Shown one piece after another: positions 53,028 through 62,074 of a stretch of 64,000 nt of DNA (position 1 is the stretch's first letter; each line of letters begins with the position of its first letter). The notes below the pieces were generated by a model. It saw nothing but the letters and a program-made list of their open reading frames with translations, ran no database searches and was not told the origin of the DNA. Source of the stretch: Rhodococcus sp. KBS0724 (lineage in GTDB: Bacteria; Actinomycetota; Actinomycetes; Mycobacteriales; Mycobacteriaceae); assembly GCF_005938745.2 (NCBI RefSeq), contig NZ_VCBX02000001.1, forward strand, positions 577,501 to 641,500. The letters run 5' to 3'. The translations under genes were made by a program, and so were the position numbers.

Positions 53028-55001
53028 TCAACCGACGTGAACATGGGGCCGGCGAGAGCGTCGAGGTTCGGCCCGTCGCAGCACCTCACGGGTCACCGGA
53101 GCGGTCTCGCCTTCGCCGATGAACAGGAACCGAAGAAGGTTGGTCAACGGATTTCCCTCGGACCATTCGAAGTAGACATCAGGAATCACGCCCGTGAGAT
53201 CGCGAGCCTTCAGGAGTACGGCTGCAATGGTGTTGGGAACTGCCGGACTGTCCACCCGCAGGACGCGATGTCTGCCGCGACGTCGGCCGTGGACAACAAG
53301 ATCAGTGCTGAAATCGGAGGAATCGGTGACGTTGACTTCCATGAAGATGATCGATTCACCGCGGGGGATGTTGCTCTGCACCCGTTGCTGGAGTTCCTTG
53401 ACCCGGTACTCCTTCTCACTGAGGTGGGCGGCGTCGTGCGCGACCACTGCGAGATACCCCCGGTGCGTGGCTTCGGTGATGAATTGCACAGCGGTGTCGT
53501 CGAATTCGACGGATGTGGCGCGCAGTTCGAACGCACGTGACACTCTCGACAGGAGGGATACGACCATGATGGCGGCGATGAAGAACGACGCAACTTTCAC
53601 CCCGTCCGGTCGTTCGATGATGTTTGCGATGGTCGTGTAGACAAAGAGCACGGCAACAAAACTGAAGCTTACGAACAGCTTTCGGATTCCGCGTTTGCGA
53701 GCGGACAGCGCGACGGCCACTGTCGCGGAGGAGATGAGAACCAGGACGCCGGTTGCGTACGCGGAACTTTGTGCGTCGACACTGGCATCGAAATAAAACG
53801 TCACGGTGATCGCGATGACGCTGAACACGAGAACGAGTGGGCGCACGGCGCGAGCCCACGACGGGGCCATTCCGTACCGGGGGAGGTATCGGGGAACAAG
53901 ATTGAGGAGACCGGCCATCGCGGAAGCGCCGGCAAACCACAGGATGAGGATCGTGCTCAGGTCGTAGACGGTGCCGAATATCTGCCCGAGATAGTCGTGG
54001 GCAAGAAACGCCAAGGCGCGCCCGTTTGCAGCTCCACCGGGCTGAAACTCGTTCTCCGGGATGAGAATTGTCGTGACCAGGCTCGATGTCAGCAGGAATC
54101 CGCTCATGATCAACGCAGCCGTGGTCAGTAGCCGTTTGGTGCCACGGATGCGGCCTTCCGGCTCGGCTTCGGTGTCGTGAGAATCGCCTTGGATCTGCGG
54201 CATCACCGCAACACCGGTCTCGAAACCGGAAAGGCCGAGAGCAAGTTTCGGGAACACGATCAGAGCGATCAGGATCATCATCGCGGGGTTGCCGTGTTCT
54301 GTCGACATGGCTCGGGTCCAGTCGGTGACCAATGCGGGTGCGGTCACGATGTGCCACAGGCCCACGCCGATCACCACGAGATTGAGCGTCAGGTACACCG
54401 CGACGAGCCCTACCGCGATGCCGATGGCCTCGGTGAAACCGCGCAGGAATACCGCCGACAACAGTGCCAGGAGAACCAGTGTGACGACAACGGTCTGTCC
54501 CGAGAGAAATGTTGGTGCAAAAGGGTTTTCGACGAGGTGAGCGGTTGCGTCCGCTGCCGAGAGCGTCATCGTGATCAGGAAGTCCGTTGCGGCAAATCCC
54601 AGTAACACCAAGACGAATATCTTTCCGCGCCACTTCGGGAGCAGTCGCTCGAGCATGGCAATCGAACCTTCACCGTGCGGACTCTCCCGCGCCACACGTC
54701 GGTACACGGGCAATGCGCCGAACAGGGTGAGAAGGATGAGCACAACCGTTGCCAACGGGGCCAAAGTGCCCGCTGCGAGGGCGGCGATCCCAGGTTGGTA
54801 CCCGAGCGTCGAGAAGTAATCGACCCCGGTCAGACACATGACTTTCCACCAGGAATGGCGGTGTTCCTTCTTCCGGGCGATGCGGTGTGGACCAAGGTGT
54901 CCGGCCGGTTCCTCGGTGATGTCCGCGAGCAGCCACGACCTCAGTCGATGTTGTGCGGACCCGCCATCGCCAGGAGCGTCGGGTTCGGCCGCTGTCACCA
55001 T
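53028..55001 (-). CDS. APC-family amino-acid/polyamine permease
   Basis: 657 residues with about twelve membrane segments (about 55-500). The APC-type opening [29 protein letters not shown] contains the unwound TM1 glycine motif. A ~150-residue cytoplasmic C-terminal domain (about 505-657), with [15 protein letters not shown] and [12 protein letters not shown], may be regulatory, like the USP-type tails of some APC carriers. Substrate unknown. The long N-terminal tail (about 1-50) is polar. It shares orientation with the deacetylase gene upstream (47 bp gap). Confidence 0.88.
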   Translation of the reverse strand: MVTAAEPDAPGDGGSAQHRLRSWLLADITEEPAGHLGPHRIARKKEHRHSWWKVMCLTGVDYFSTLGYQPGIAALAAGTLAPLATVVLILLTLFGALPVYRRVARESPHGEGSIAMLERLLPKWRGKIFVLVLLGFAATDFLITMTLSAADATAHLVENPFAPTFLSGQTVVVTLVLLALLSAVFLRGFTEAIGIAVGLVAVYLTLNLVVIGVGLWHIVTAPALVTDWTRAMSTEHGNPAMMILIALIVFPKLALGLSGFETGVAVMPQIQGDSHDTEAEPEGRIRGTKRLLTTAALIMSGFLLTSSLVTTILIPENEFQPGGAANGRALAFLAHDYLGQIFGTVYDLSTILILWFAGASAMAGLLNLVPRYLPRYGMAPSWARAVRPLVLVFSVIAITVTFYFDASVDAQSSAYATGVLVLISSATVAVALSARKRGIRKLFVSFSFVAVLFVYTTIANIIERPDGVKVASFFIAAIMVVSLLSRVSRAFELRATSVEFDDTAVQFITEATHRGYLAVVAHDAAHLSEKEYRVKELQQRVQSNIPRGESIIFMEVNVTDSSDFSTDLVVHGRRRGRHRVLRVDSPAVPNTIAAVLLKARDLTGVIPDVYFEWSEGNPLTNLLRFLFIGEGETAPVTREVLRRAEPRRSRRPHVHVG

Positions 55002-55048
55002 GGCAATCGCGTCTCCTCACCCGAATGGATCAGCTTTGTGTACCCCCT

Positions 55049-55861
55049 TCAGGGCCTGATGAATACATCGTCGAGCGTGACGGTCCGCAATTTTCGGTCG
55101 AGAATGACGTCCACCAACTGTGGATACACATGGGTGACGGGCAAGTAGTTGAGGTGTCCGATCACTATCGCGTTCGGTGTGAAGTACTGGCGCGCCATCG
55201 AGACGATGTAGTCCTCCGTGACGAGAGACGAGTCCGACAGCGATCCGTACCACAACGTGGGAACGGTGTATCCGGCATCTGCAGCTGCGGAATCTGTTGT
55301 TGCGTTGTGTTTTCCGTATGGCGGGCGAAAATAGGGAGCAGCGTCGACGCCGTAGGTGTTGCGCAGGAATTTCCCGTTCTTCGTCAATTCGTCCACGACT
55401 TGCGACTTGGAGAGCGTGGTGAGGTCCGAGTGCGACCACGTGTGGTTTCCGAGCTGAATCTGTCCACTCTCCACCAATGGGCGCAACAGTGCGGCGTTGT
55501 CGGTCCACGAGGCGTATTGACCGTTCGCGAAGTACGTCAGTCGCACTCCGGTGTCCTTGGCGAACTGCGTGTACAGGCGGACTACTTCCGAATTCACGCC
55601 GTCGTCCACGGTGATGGCAAGAAGATCGCCGCTGCCGGGCAGTGCTGTCAGCGCGCCGCCGCCGGGGAGTGGTACTCGGGCCGAGGTCGGCGGCGGAGGT
55701 AGCAGCGATCGTGCGGGCGCCTGCGCAGCAGTGGTCGTCTCGTCTGCGGCCGCGGTGGCGATTCCGACAGAGGTGGAGGAACAGGCGGTTGCCCCGGCCG
55801 CGGTGGCGGCCCCGGACAGGGTTGCGGCGGCGAGGGTGCAGAGAAACTGGCGACGGTCCAC
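55049..55861 (-). CDS. Polysaccharide deacetylase (NodB-type), exported lipoprotein
   Basis: 270 residues. The signal has twin arginines (RRQFL, residues 3-7), a hydrophobic stretch and lipobox ATAC with Cys27, suggesting Tat export and lipid anchoring. A Pro-rich spacer (about 48-75) follows. NodB motifs: TVDDGVN (Asp86, Asp87), HTWSH (His140 and His144 for metal) and RPPYG near 187-191. Likely removes acetyl groups from peptidoglycan or another wall glycan. The start ATG at 55861 gives a complete signal. Confidence 0.9.
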   Translation of the reverse strand: MDRRQFLCTLAAATLSGAATAAGATACSSTSVGIATAAADETTTAAQAPARSLLPPPPTSARVPLPGGGALTALPGSGDLLAITVDDGVNSEVVRLYTQFAKDTGVRLTYFANGQYASWTDNAALLRPLVESGQIQLGNHTWSHSDLTTLSKSQVVDELTKNGKFLRNTYGVDAAPYFRPPYGKHNATTDSAAADAGYTVPTLWYGSLSDSSLVTEDYIVSMARQYFTPNAIVIGHLNYLPVTHVYPQLVDVILDRKLRTVTLDDVFIRP

Positions 55862-56108
55862 GGACCGGAGTGTATGGGCAGGCCAGGATCTGCGTGCATC
55901 GTTCTCAGCCGTTCTTCAGCGCAGGCAGGTTCCCGGCACGAATGGATGTCAGAGCGTGCGCCTCGGGGGCCGGCTGCTTCTCAGCGGATTCGCAGGAATC
56001 TCGAGCTGAATTCTTCGGGAAGCGGGTCTACATTGAAATTGTCGAACTTCGCCGCAGGCTTGACTTTTGGAACCTGCGACGAGAATGCGGAGTCGAGAGG
56101 ATCGTGTA

Positions 56109-56315
56109 ATGGCTACCACTGTGGCAACGAGGAATCCGAGCAGTTCGCGCACGCGAGTCGTGCCGCTGGAGCAGTACATCGCCGAGCATCCGACGGTGCG
56201 GGTTTTTCCACCGACCAGTGAGCGCGCCACGAGGATCGCGATGCAGACGATGTGGGCGCTGATTGTGGTGTCGCTGGTGATCTTGGTACTGGATGAGGCC
56301 GGACTCTTCGGCTGA
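56109..56315 (+). CDS. Small single-pass membrane protein
   Basis: 68 residues from the ATG at 56109; an in-frame earlier start at 56067 is less likely. A soluble N-terminal half (VVPLEQYIAEHPTVRVFPP) is followed by one C-terminal membrane helix (about 45-62, MWALIVVSLVILVL). It may be tail-anchored. No family recognised. 26 nt upstream of the crotonase gene on the same strand. Confidence 0.65.
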   Translation: MATTVATRNPSSSRTRVVPLEQYIAEHPTVRVFPPTSERATRIAMQTMWALIVVSLVILVLDEAGLFG

Positions 56316-56341
56316 TCGCGACTCGAGGTTACTCTTGAGTA

Positions 56342-57172
56342 ATGAGCGAACAGAAGAGCTGGAATGCGTTCACCGTCGAGCGCGAAGATCACATTGCCCA
56401 GGTCACGTTGACCGGACCGGGCAAGGGCAACGCGATGGGGCCGGATTTCTGGAGTGAACTCCCCGAGATCTTCGCGGACCTCGACGCAGATCCCGATGTG
56501 CGAGCCGTCGTCATCGCGGGATCGGGCAATCACTTCTCGTTCGGACTTGATCTGCCGGCAATGAGCGGCGAATTCGGCGCCGTCCTCGCGGACAAGGCTC
56601 AGGCCGGTCCGCGAACCAAGTTTCACGACATGATCAAGCGCATGCAGTCCGGCATCAATGCCGTCGCGGATTGCCGCAAGCCGGTGATTGCCGCGGTTCA
56701 GGGTTGGTGCATCGGCGGCGGCGTCGACCTCATCACGGCGGCAGACATTCGCTACGCAAGCGCCGACGCGAAATTCAGCATCCGTGAGGTCAAGGTCGCG
56801 ATCGTTGCGGACATGGGCAGCCTCGCCCGCCTGCCTGCGATCATCGGCGACGGGCACCTGCGCGAACTCGCGTTGACCGGCAAGGACATCGACGCTGTGC
56901 GCGCCGAGAAGATCGGCCTGGTCAACGACGTGTTCGACGACGCAGACGCCGTGCTCGCCGCAGCTCGCGCAACTGCCCGGGAAATTGCGCTCAACCCGCC
57001 GCTCGTCGTTCACGGCATCAAGGACGTGCTCGACCACTCACGCAGCGCGAGCGTCGACGACAGCCTGCGCTACGTCGCTGCCTGGAACGCGGCGTTCCTA
57101 CCGTCGCAAGATCTGACGGAAGCCATCACGTCGGTGTTCCAGAAGCGTCCGCCGGTCTTCACCGGGGAGTAG
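56342..57172 (+). CDS. Crotonase/enoyl-CoA hydratase-isomerase family protein
   Basis: 276 residues of the crotonase superfamily. The oxyanion hole is formed by HFSFGLDLPAM (near 62-72) and WCIGGGVDLITAADIRYAS (near 122-140). A dienoyl-CoA isomerase-type Asp/Glu pair is suggested by FSIREVKVAIVADMGSLARLP, where the aspartate aligns with the isomerase residue. Closer in pattern to delta(3,5)-delta(2,4)-dienoyl-CoA isomerase than to a simple hydratase; the substrate is not certain. A terminator follows. Confidence 0.88.
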   Translation: MSEQKSWNAFTVEREDHIAQVTLTGPGKGNAMGPDFWSELPEIFADLDADPDVRAVVIAGSGNHFSFGLDLPAMSGEFGAVLADKAQAGPRTKFHDMIKRMQSGINAVADCRKPVIAAVQGWCIGGGVDLITAADIRYASADAKFSIREVKVAIVADMGSLARLPAIIGDGHLRELALTGKDIDAVRAEKIGLVNDVFDDADAVLAAARATAREIALNPPLVVHGIKDVLDHSRSASVDDSLRYVAAWNAAFLPSQDLTEAITSVFQKRPPVFTGE

Positions 57173-57179
57173 ACAAACA

Positions 57180-57217
57180 AAAATCCCCGCGCGCCGGAAG
57201 GCGAGCGGGGATTTTTT
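57180..57217. terminator. Intrinsic terminator between the crotonase and ppa genes
   Basis: AAAATCCCCGC pairs with GCGGGGATTTT, with a T-run on the plus strand and an A-run on the other. It serves both convergent genes. Confidence 0.9.
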
Positions 57218-57230
57218 GTGCGCAGATCGT

Positions 57231-57722
57231 TTAGTGACCGCCGTTGGCAGCGAGACGCTTGATCGAAGCTTCGATCTCGGCCTCTGCCTCGGCGCGACCG
57301 ACCCAGTCGGCACCGGTGACGTGCTTGTTCGGCTCCAAGTCCTTGTAGTGGACGAAGAAGTGCTTGATCGCGTCCAGTTCGAACTGCGAAATGTCGCTGA
57401 GGTCCTGGATGTGATCCCAACGAGGATCACCTGCAGGAACGCACAGGACCTTGTCGTCTCCGCCGGCCTCGTCGACCATTTTGAACATGGCAACGGGGCG
57501 GGCTTCGACGATGACGCCGGGGTACACCGACTCGGGCAGCAGAACCATGGCGTCCAGGGGATCGCCGTCCTCGCCGAGGGTGTTCTCGATGTATCCGTAG
57601 TCAGCCGGGTAGCCGAAGGCGGTGTAGAGGTAACGGTCCAGCTTGACGCGGCCGGTCACGTGGTCGACCTCGTACTTGTTGCGTTGACCCTTGGGGATCT
57701 CGATGGTGACGTCGAACTCCAC
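57231..57722 (-). CDS. ppa: Inorganic pyrophosphatase (family I)
   Basis: 163 residues, the usual short bacterial length. Substrate and metal residues are in [34 protein letters not shown] (signature D-G-D-P-L-D) and a KDLEPNKHV segment near the C terminus. It hydrolyses PPi to phosphate in the cytoplasm and drives biosynthetic reactions. Divergent from dacB with about 104 bp between, as in many mycolic-acid actinobacteria. Confidence 0.97.
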   Translation of the reverse strand: MEFDVTIEIPKGQRNKYEVDHVTGRVKLDRYLYTAFGYPADYGYIENTLGEDGDPLDAMVLLPESVYPGVIVEARPVAMFKMVDEAGGDDKVLCVPAGDPRWDHIQDLSDISQFELDAIKHFFVHYKDLEPNKHVTGADWVGRAEAEAEIEASIKRLAANGGH

Positions 57723-57826
57723 GCCGATTCCTCGCTGTCGTGTCGGTAATGATTCGTCCGGAAGGATATCGGGTCAAGGATAAGGTTGGCTGACCACCCA
57801 GCAGGGCGAGCACAGACGGAGGGGCG

Positions 57827-59236
57827 TTGGCGGGCCAGGGAAAGAAAAAGATCGGCTCGTTGGAAGAGCGCAAACGACGCACAGTGCGCATCCTCCTTGC
57901 GGTGTGCGTGGTCGCGGTAGTCGCGATTGCGGCAGTGCTGGTCGTCGCACTGGGAACTTCCGAGGAACCCACACAGAACGCGATTGTCACGACATCGCCG
58001 CAACCGAGCCCGGTGACGCCGTCGCCGCAGGTAGTTCCCGTTCCGGCGGACGCACCGATGCCGTCGGAGGCTGGTATTGCCGCGGCTATCGGACCAGCGG
58101 TCGCGAACCCCGATCTGGGTAAGTTCACCGGCGTTGTCGCTGATGCGCTGACCGGAAAGGTTCTGTGGAGCGCCGACCCGTCGACGCCCATGACACCGGC
58201 ATCCACCACGAAAGTTCTCACCGCGGCTGCCGCGCTGCTCGCGTTGCCACTCGATCATCGACTGACGACGGCGGTGGTTCAAGGTTCAGTTCCGGGGCAG
58301 TTGGTGCTGGTCGGTGGCGGTGACCCGACACTGACCGCAACGCCGAAGGGCGAAAGCGGGTACTACGCAAACGCTGCGCATATCGCCGATCTTGTCGATC
58401 AGATCAAGGCGTCGGGAACGCAGGTGGACAGCATTGTCGTCGACAGCGGTCTGTTCAAGGGCGACACCATGGCACAGGGATGGTTCCCGGCCGATATCGC
58501 TGCGGGATACATCACACCTATCGAATCGGTGATGATCGAGGGCGGTCGCTTCGACGGCTCCATGGACGAGTCACCGCGTTCGGAAACTCCCGCATTGGAT
58601 GCGGGCAAGGCTCTGGCACAGACATTAGGTGTCGACGTGGCCAAAGTCTCGGCAGGAACGGCGCCGGCCGGTGCAAAGTCGATCGCGAGCGTGCAGTCTG
58701 CACCGCTCAGCGATCGTCTGATCCAGATGATGGAGCATTCCGACAACGTGCTCGCCGAGACCATCGGTCGTGAGGTGGCGATTGCCTCAGGCAGTGAAGC
58801 GTCGTTCGCAGGAGCCGTGGAGGGAACCGCCAAGACCTTGCGCACCGCCGGCTTCGACTACACCGGTGTGACGCTCTTCGACTCCAGCGGACTGTCCGTC
58901 GACGACCTCATCCCCGCGGAGGTTCTCGATCGAGTGATGACTGCCGCAGCGGGAGACGGCGACCCGAAACTGCGGCCGCTGCTCGACTATCTGCCCGTTG
59001 CCGGTGGAACCGGCAGCTTGTCCGACCGATATGCGTCGGGCAACCGAACCGGCGCTGGATGGGTGCGCGCCAAGACGGGAACTCTGTCGACGGCTAGTGC
59101 GTTGTCAGGTTTTGTAGTGGATCAAAACGGAAGAGTGCTCACTTTTGCGCTCATGTCCAACGATCGACCACCGGAAGTCAGCCGTCCGGCTTTGGACGCC
59201 ATCGCCGGAGCATTGAGGAATTGCGGGTGCCAATAG
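57827..59236 (+). CDS. dacB: D-alanyl-D-alanine carboxypeptidase/endopeptidase (PBP4 type)
   Basis: 469 residues from a TTG at 57827. N-terminal membrane anchor (about 20-43), then a Pro/Thr-rich linker (about 50-80). Penicillin-binding motifs: S126-T-T-K129, SDN in MEHSDNVLAE and KTG in RAKTGTLSTASA. Class C low-mass PBP acting on wall peptides outside the membrane. The TAG stop shares a base with the next GTG start, so the DUF2342 gene is translationally coupled. Confidence 0.93.
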   Translation: MAGQGKKKIGSLEERKRRTVRILLAVCVVAVVAIAAVLVVALGTSEEPTQNAIVTTSPQPSPVTPSPQVVPVPADAPMPSEAGIAAAIGPAVANPDLGKFTGVVADALTGKVLWSADPSTPMTPASTTKVLTAAAALLALPLDHRLTTAVVQGSVPGQLVLVGGGDPTLTATPKGESGYYANAAHIADLVDQIKASGTQVDSIVVDSGLFKGDTMAQGWFPADIAAGYITPIESVMIEGGRFDGSMDESPRSETPALDAGKALAQTLGVDVAKVSAGTAPAGAKSIASVQSAPLSDRLIQMMEHSDNVLAETIGREVAIASGSEASFAGAVEGTAKTLRTAGFDYTGVTLFDSSGLSVDDLIPAEVLDRVMTAAAGDGDPKLRPLLDYLPVAGGTGSLSDRYASGNRTGAGWVRAKTGTLSTASALSGFVVDQNGRVLTFALMSNDRPPEVSRPALDAIAGALRNCGCQ

Positions 59237-60294
59237 TGGCAGCAGAGAACGACTCGACAACTCTAGGTGGAGCGGTCGACTGGAGTCTCGCGACCAAAGC
59301 CGGCATCAAATTCGCTCGCGGCGGTCCGGCCATGTCGCGCTACACCGCCGAAACTGCCACCGCAGAGCTGGCTGACGCGTCGAAACGCGCCGAACTGCCG
59401 GTGCGCGATGTGACCGGTCTGGCCGACGGTCTGCCCGTCCCGGCAGCTGAAGTTCTCGACCGCGCCGGCTGGATCACCGCGGCGTCGCGGTCGATGGCCC
59501 ATCTCACCGGTGCCGATCCGGACGGCAACGGCAATCTTCTGGTCGGCAAACCCGCGGGTTTGCAGGCCGGCGCGATGCTCGCGTATCTGTCGTCGGCGAT
59601 TCTCGGGCAGTACGACCCCTTCACCGGCGAAAACGGCACACTGCTTCTGGTCACTCCCAACATCGTGTCCGTCGAGCGTTCGCTTCGGCTCAACCCGAGT
59701 GATTTCCGGCTGTGGGTCTGCTTGCACGAGGTGACGCACCGCGTGCAGTTCTCGTCGTCGCCGTGGTTGGCGGATTACATGAAGGAATCCGTCGAAACGT
59801 TGAGCGCGAGCGTCGACGAGTCGATGACCGACGTCGTGGGGCGTCTCACTGCCGAACTGCGGTCCCGGAAAGGCCCTGCCGCAGACGGTGACGCCACCCC
59901 CGGCGGAATTATCGGACTGCTGCGTGCGTCGCAGGCGGAACCGCAACGCGACGCACTCGATCGCATGTTGGTTCTCGGCACTCTGCTCGAAGGTCACGCC
60001 GATCATGTGATGGACGCAGTCGGGCCGGCTGTGGTGCCGTCCGTCGCCACGATTCGTGCCGCCTTCGACAAGCGTCGGCAACGCAAGTCCAATCCGGTGC
60101 AGCGCATCATCAAGATGCTGCTCGGCATGGACGCCAAGATGGCGCAGTACGTCCGAGGCAAAGCGTTTGTCGACGCTGTGGTTCTCAAGGTCGGGATGGA
60201 GCAGTTCAACACCATCTGGACCGGCCCGGAAACGTTGCCGTTGCTCGACGAGATCGACAATCCCGACGCGTGGGTGACACGCGTGCTCGGCTAG
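59236..60294 (+). CDS. DUF2342 zinc-dependent metalloprotease
   Basis: About 352 residues from the GTG at 59236, overlapping the dacB stop by one base; a TTG at 59221 would add five residues. It has the zinc motif HEVTHRVQF (HExxH), followed by a distal Glu-rich region with ESVETLSASVDE, and a second conserved block LLEGHADHVMDAV. The family is widespread in actinobacteria and is labelled a coenzyme F420 biosynthesis-associated or zinc-dependent protease; its substrate is unknown. Conserved position between dacB and tilS supports a housekeeping role. Confidence 0.9.
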   Translation: MAAENDSTTLGGAVDWSLATKAGIKFARGGPAMSRYTAETATAELADASKRAELPVRDVTGLADGLPVPAAEVLDRAGWITAASRSMAHLTGADPDGNGNLLVGKPAGLQAGAMLAYLSSAILGQYDPFTGENGTLLLVTPNIVSVERSLRLNPSDFRLWVCLHEVTHRVQFSSSPWLADYMKESVETLSASVDESMTDVVGRLTAELRSRKGPAADGDATPGGIIGLLRASQAEPQRDALDRMLVLGTLLEGHADHVMDAVGPAVVPSVATIRAAFDKRRQRKSNPVQRIIKMLLGMDAKMAQYVRGKAFVDAVVLKVGMEQFNTIWTGPETLPLLDEIDNPDAWVTRVLG

Positions 60295-60297
60295 CCG

Positions 60298-61272
60298 GTG
60301 CTGCCTGAAACTGCGTCACTGCTGGAATTGCGGTTGGCTCTGCGGGGATGGCTGCGTCTGTACCGCTCACACGGTCCGGTGTGTGTGGCGTTGTCCGGTG
60401 GTGCCGATTCCCTGGCGCTGACTGCCGCTGCGGTGGCGGAAGCGGAGTCGGTGGACGCACTGATCGTCGACCATCGCCTGCAGGAGGGCTCGGACGTCAT
60501 CGCGCGTGCCGCCGCTGACCAGGCACTGGCGCTGGGAGTTCGATCCGCACGGGTGCTCACCGTCGACGTCGACAGCAACGGCAGCCTCGAGGCCGCCGCC
60601 CGCGATGCGCGTTACGAGGCACTCGGCAGCAGCAGGGGAGAAGCGCCGGTTCTGCTCGGCCACACCCTCGACGACCAGGCCGAAACGGTTCTCCTCGGTC
60701 TCGCCCGCGGGTCCGGCGGTCGATCCATTCAGGGAATGCAGGCCTTCGACGATCCGTGGGGTCGGCCACTTCTGGGTGTGCGACGCGGCGTGACCCGAGC
60801 CGCGTGCACAGACCTGTCGATCATGCCGTGGGAGGACCCGCACAACACCAACAACGAGTTCACGAGGGTTCGTCTGCGGCACGAGGCCTTGCCGTTGCTC
60901 GAACAGATTCTTGGTGGCGGAGTTGCCGAAGCACTGGCCCGCACGGCCACACAATTGCGTGAGGACGGGCAGGTTCTCGACGCGCTTGCCGACGCCGTAC
61001 TCCTTCGCGCTGTCGTCGACGGGGAAGTGGAAGTGGACACACTTGCCGAATCGGCCGGCGCGGTCCGACGACGCGTTCTCCGAAGCTGGCTTTTCGAGGG
61101 CGGCGCAAAAGCGTTGACGGACAAGCAGTTACGCGCCGTCGACGCACTGATCACCGATTGGCGGGGGCAAGGTGGCGTCGCAATCGGTGGCGGAACCCCG
61201 GAGTCGAGGTTGGTGGTGGTTCGTCGACGTGGCAGGCTGACCGTCGGATTCGAAGACCGACGAAGGGTTTGA
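60298..61272 (+). CDS. tilS: tRNA(Ile)-lysidine synthase
   Basis: 324 residues from the GTG at 60298. PP-loop ATPase motif ALSGGADSLAL (about 31-41), LGHTLDDQAETVLLGLARGSG and the C-terminal substrate region with PWEDPHNTNNEFTRVRLRHEALPLL. The short actinobacterial form lacks an extended C-terminal domain. It makes lysidine at the wobble C of the AUA-reading tRNA-Ile, an essential modification. Three nt after the metalloprotease stop and three before hpt. Confidence 0.95.
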   Translation: MLPETASLLELRLALRGWLRLYRSHGPVCVALSGGADSLALTAAAVAEAESVDALIVDHRLQEGSDVIARAAADQALALGVRSARVLTVDVDSNGSLEAAARDARYEALGSSRGEAPVLLGHTLDDQAETVLLGLARGSGGRSIQGMQAFDDPWGRPLLGVRRGVTRAACTDLSIMPWEDPHNTNNEFTRVRLRHEALPLLEQILGGGVAEALARTATQLREDGQVLDALADAVLLRAVVDGEVEVDTLAESAGAVRRRVLRSWLFEGGAKALTDKQLRAVDALITDWRGQGGVAIGGGTPESRLVVVRRRGRLTVGFEDRRRV

Positions 61273-61275
61273 CGC

Positions 61276-61830
61276 GTGTACGAGGGTGACATCGCATCGG
61301 TACTGATTACCGAGGAACAGATTCGTCAGCGAACGTCGGAACTGGCCGAGGAAATCGCCAAGCGTTACCCGGTGGGGGCTCCTGAGGGGGATCTGCTGCT
61401 GATCGGTGTACTCAAAGGCGCAGTCTTCTTCATGACGGACTTTGCCCGCGCTCTCCCGATTCCCTCGCAGATGGAGTTCATGGCCGTCAGCTCCTACGGA
61501 TCCTCGACCTCGTCTTCGGGCGTCGTGCGCATCCTCAAGGACCTCGACAAGGACATTGCCGGCCGCCACGTGCTGATCGTCGAGGACATCATCGACTCCG
61601 GTCTCACACTGTCCTGGTTGATGCGCAACTTGAAAACGCGTAACCCCGCGTCCCTCGAAGTGGTCACGCTGCTCCGCAAGCCCGATGCTGTGAAGATCGA
61701 CGTCGACGTTCGTGACGTCGGCTTCGACATTCCCAACGAGTTCGTCGTCGGCTACGGACTCGACTACGCCGAGCGTTACCGCGATCTGCCGTACATCGGA
61801 TTGTTGGATCCCGAGGTTTACGGGGGCTGA
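61276..61830 (+). CDS. hpt: Hypoxanthine-guanine phosphoribosyltransferase
   Basis: 184 residues from a GTG. PRPP loop [17 protein letters not shown] (near 96-112), the flexible-loop [11 protein letters not shown] and the purine-site [18 protein letters not shown] at the C terminus are all present. It salvages hypoxanthine and guanine to IMP and GMP. Tightly packed behind tilS in the conserved dacB-DUF2342-tilS-hpt-ftsH order of the order Mycobacteriales. Confidence 0.96.
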   Translation: MYEGDIASVLITEEQIRQRTSELAEEIAKRYPVGAPEGDLLLIGVLKGAVFFMTDFARALPIPSQMEFMAVSSYGSSTSSSGVVRILKDLDKDIAGRHVLIVEDIIDSGLTLSWLMRNLKTRNPASLEVVTLLRKPDAVKIDVDVRDVGFDIPNEFVVGYGLDYAERYRDLPYIGLLDPEVYGG

Positions 61831-62074
61831 ACTCGCTGCGTCGCCTGACGTGGGAGTGGGTGTTCGCTCACAGGGAACTATGCACTGTGGTTGCTCGGGA
61901 ACCTCGTGGTCCTGGTCGTCGTTGAAGTTGCAGACGATCATTTCGATCAACCTCGACGGCTGCTGACGGGCACAGACGGGACCGACCACGGTAACCTGCA
62001 GGTGTCCGGTTGACAGCCGGCGGCGACCGGCAGACCCGCACTCCCGAAAGGACCGGCCACTTCGGCCGACCTGT

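Noticed and set aside
61831..62074. Gap between hpt and ftsH as a possible small gene or RNA
   Set aside because: No frame with good signals and no recognisable RNA fold; most likely the ftsH promoter and leader.
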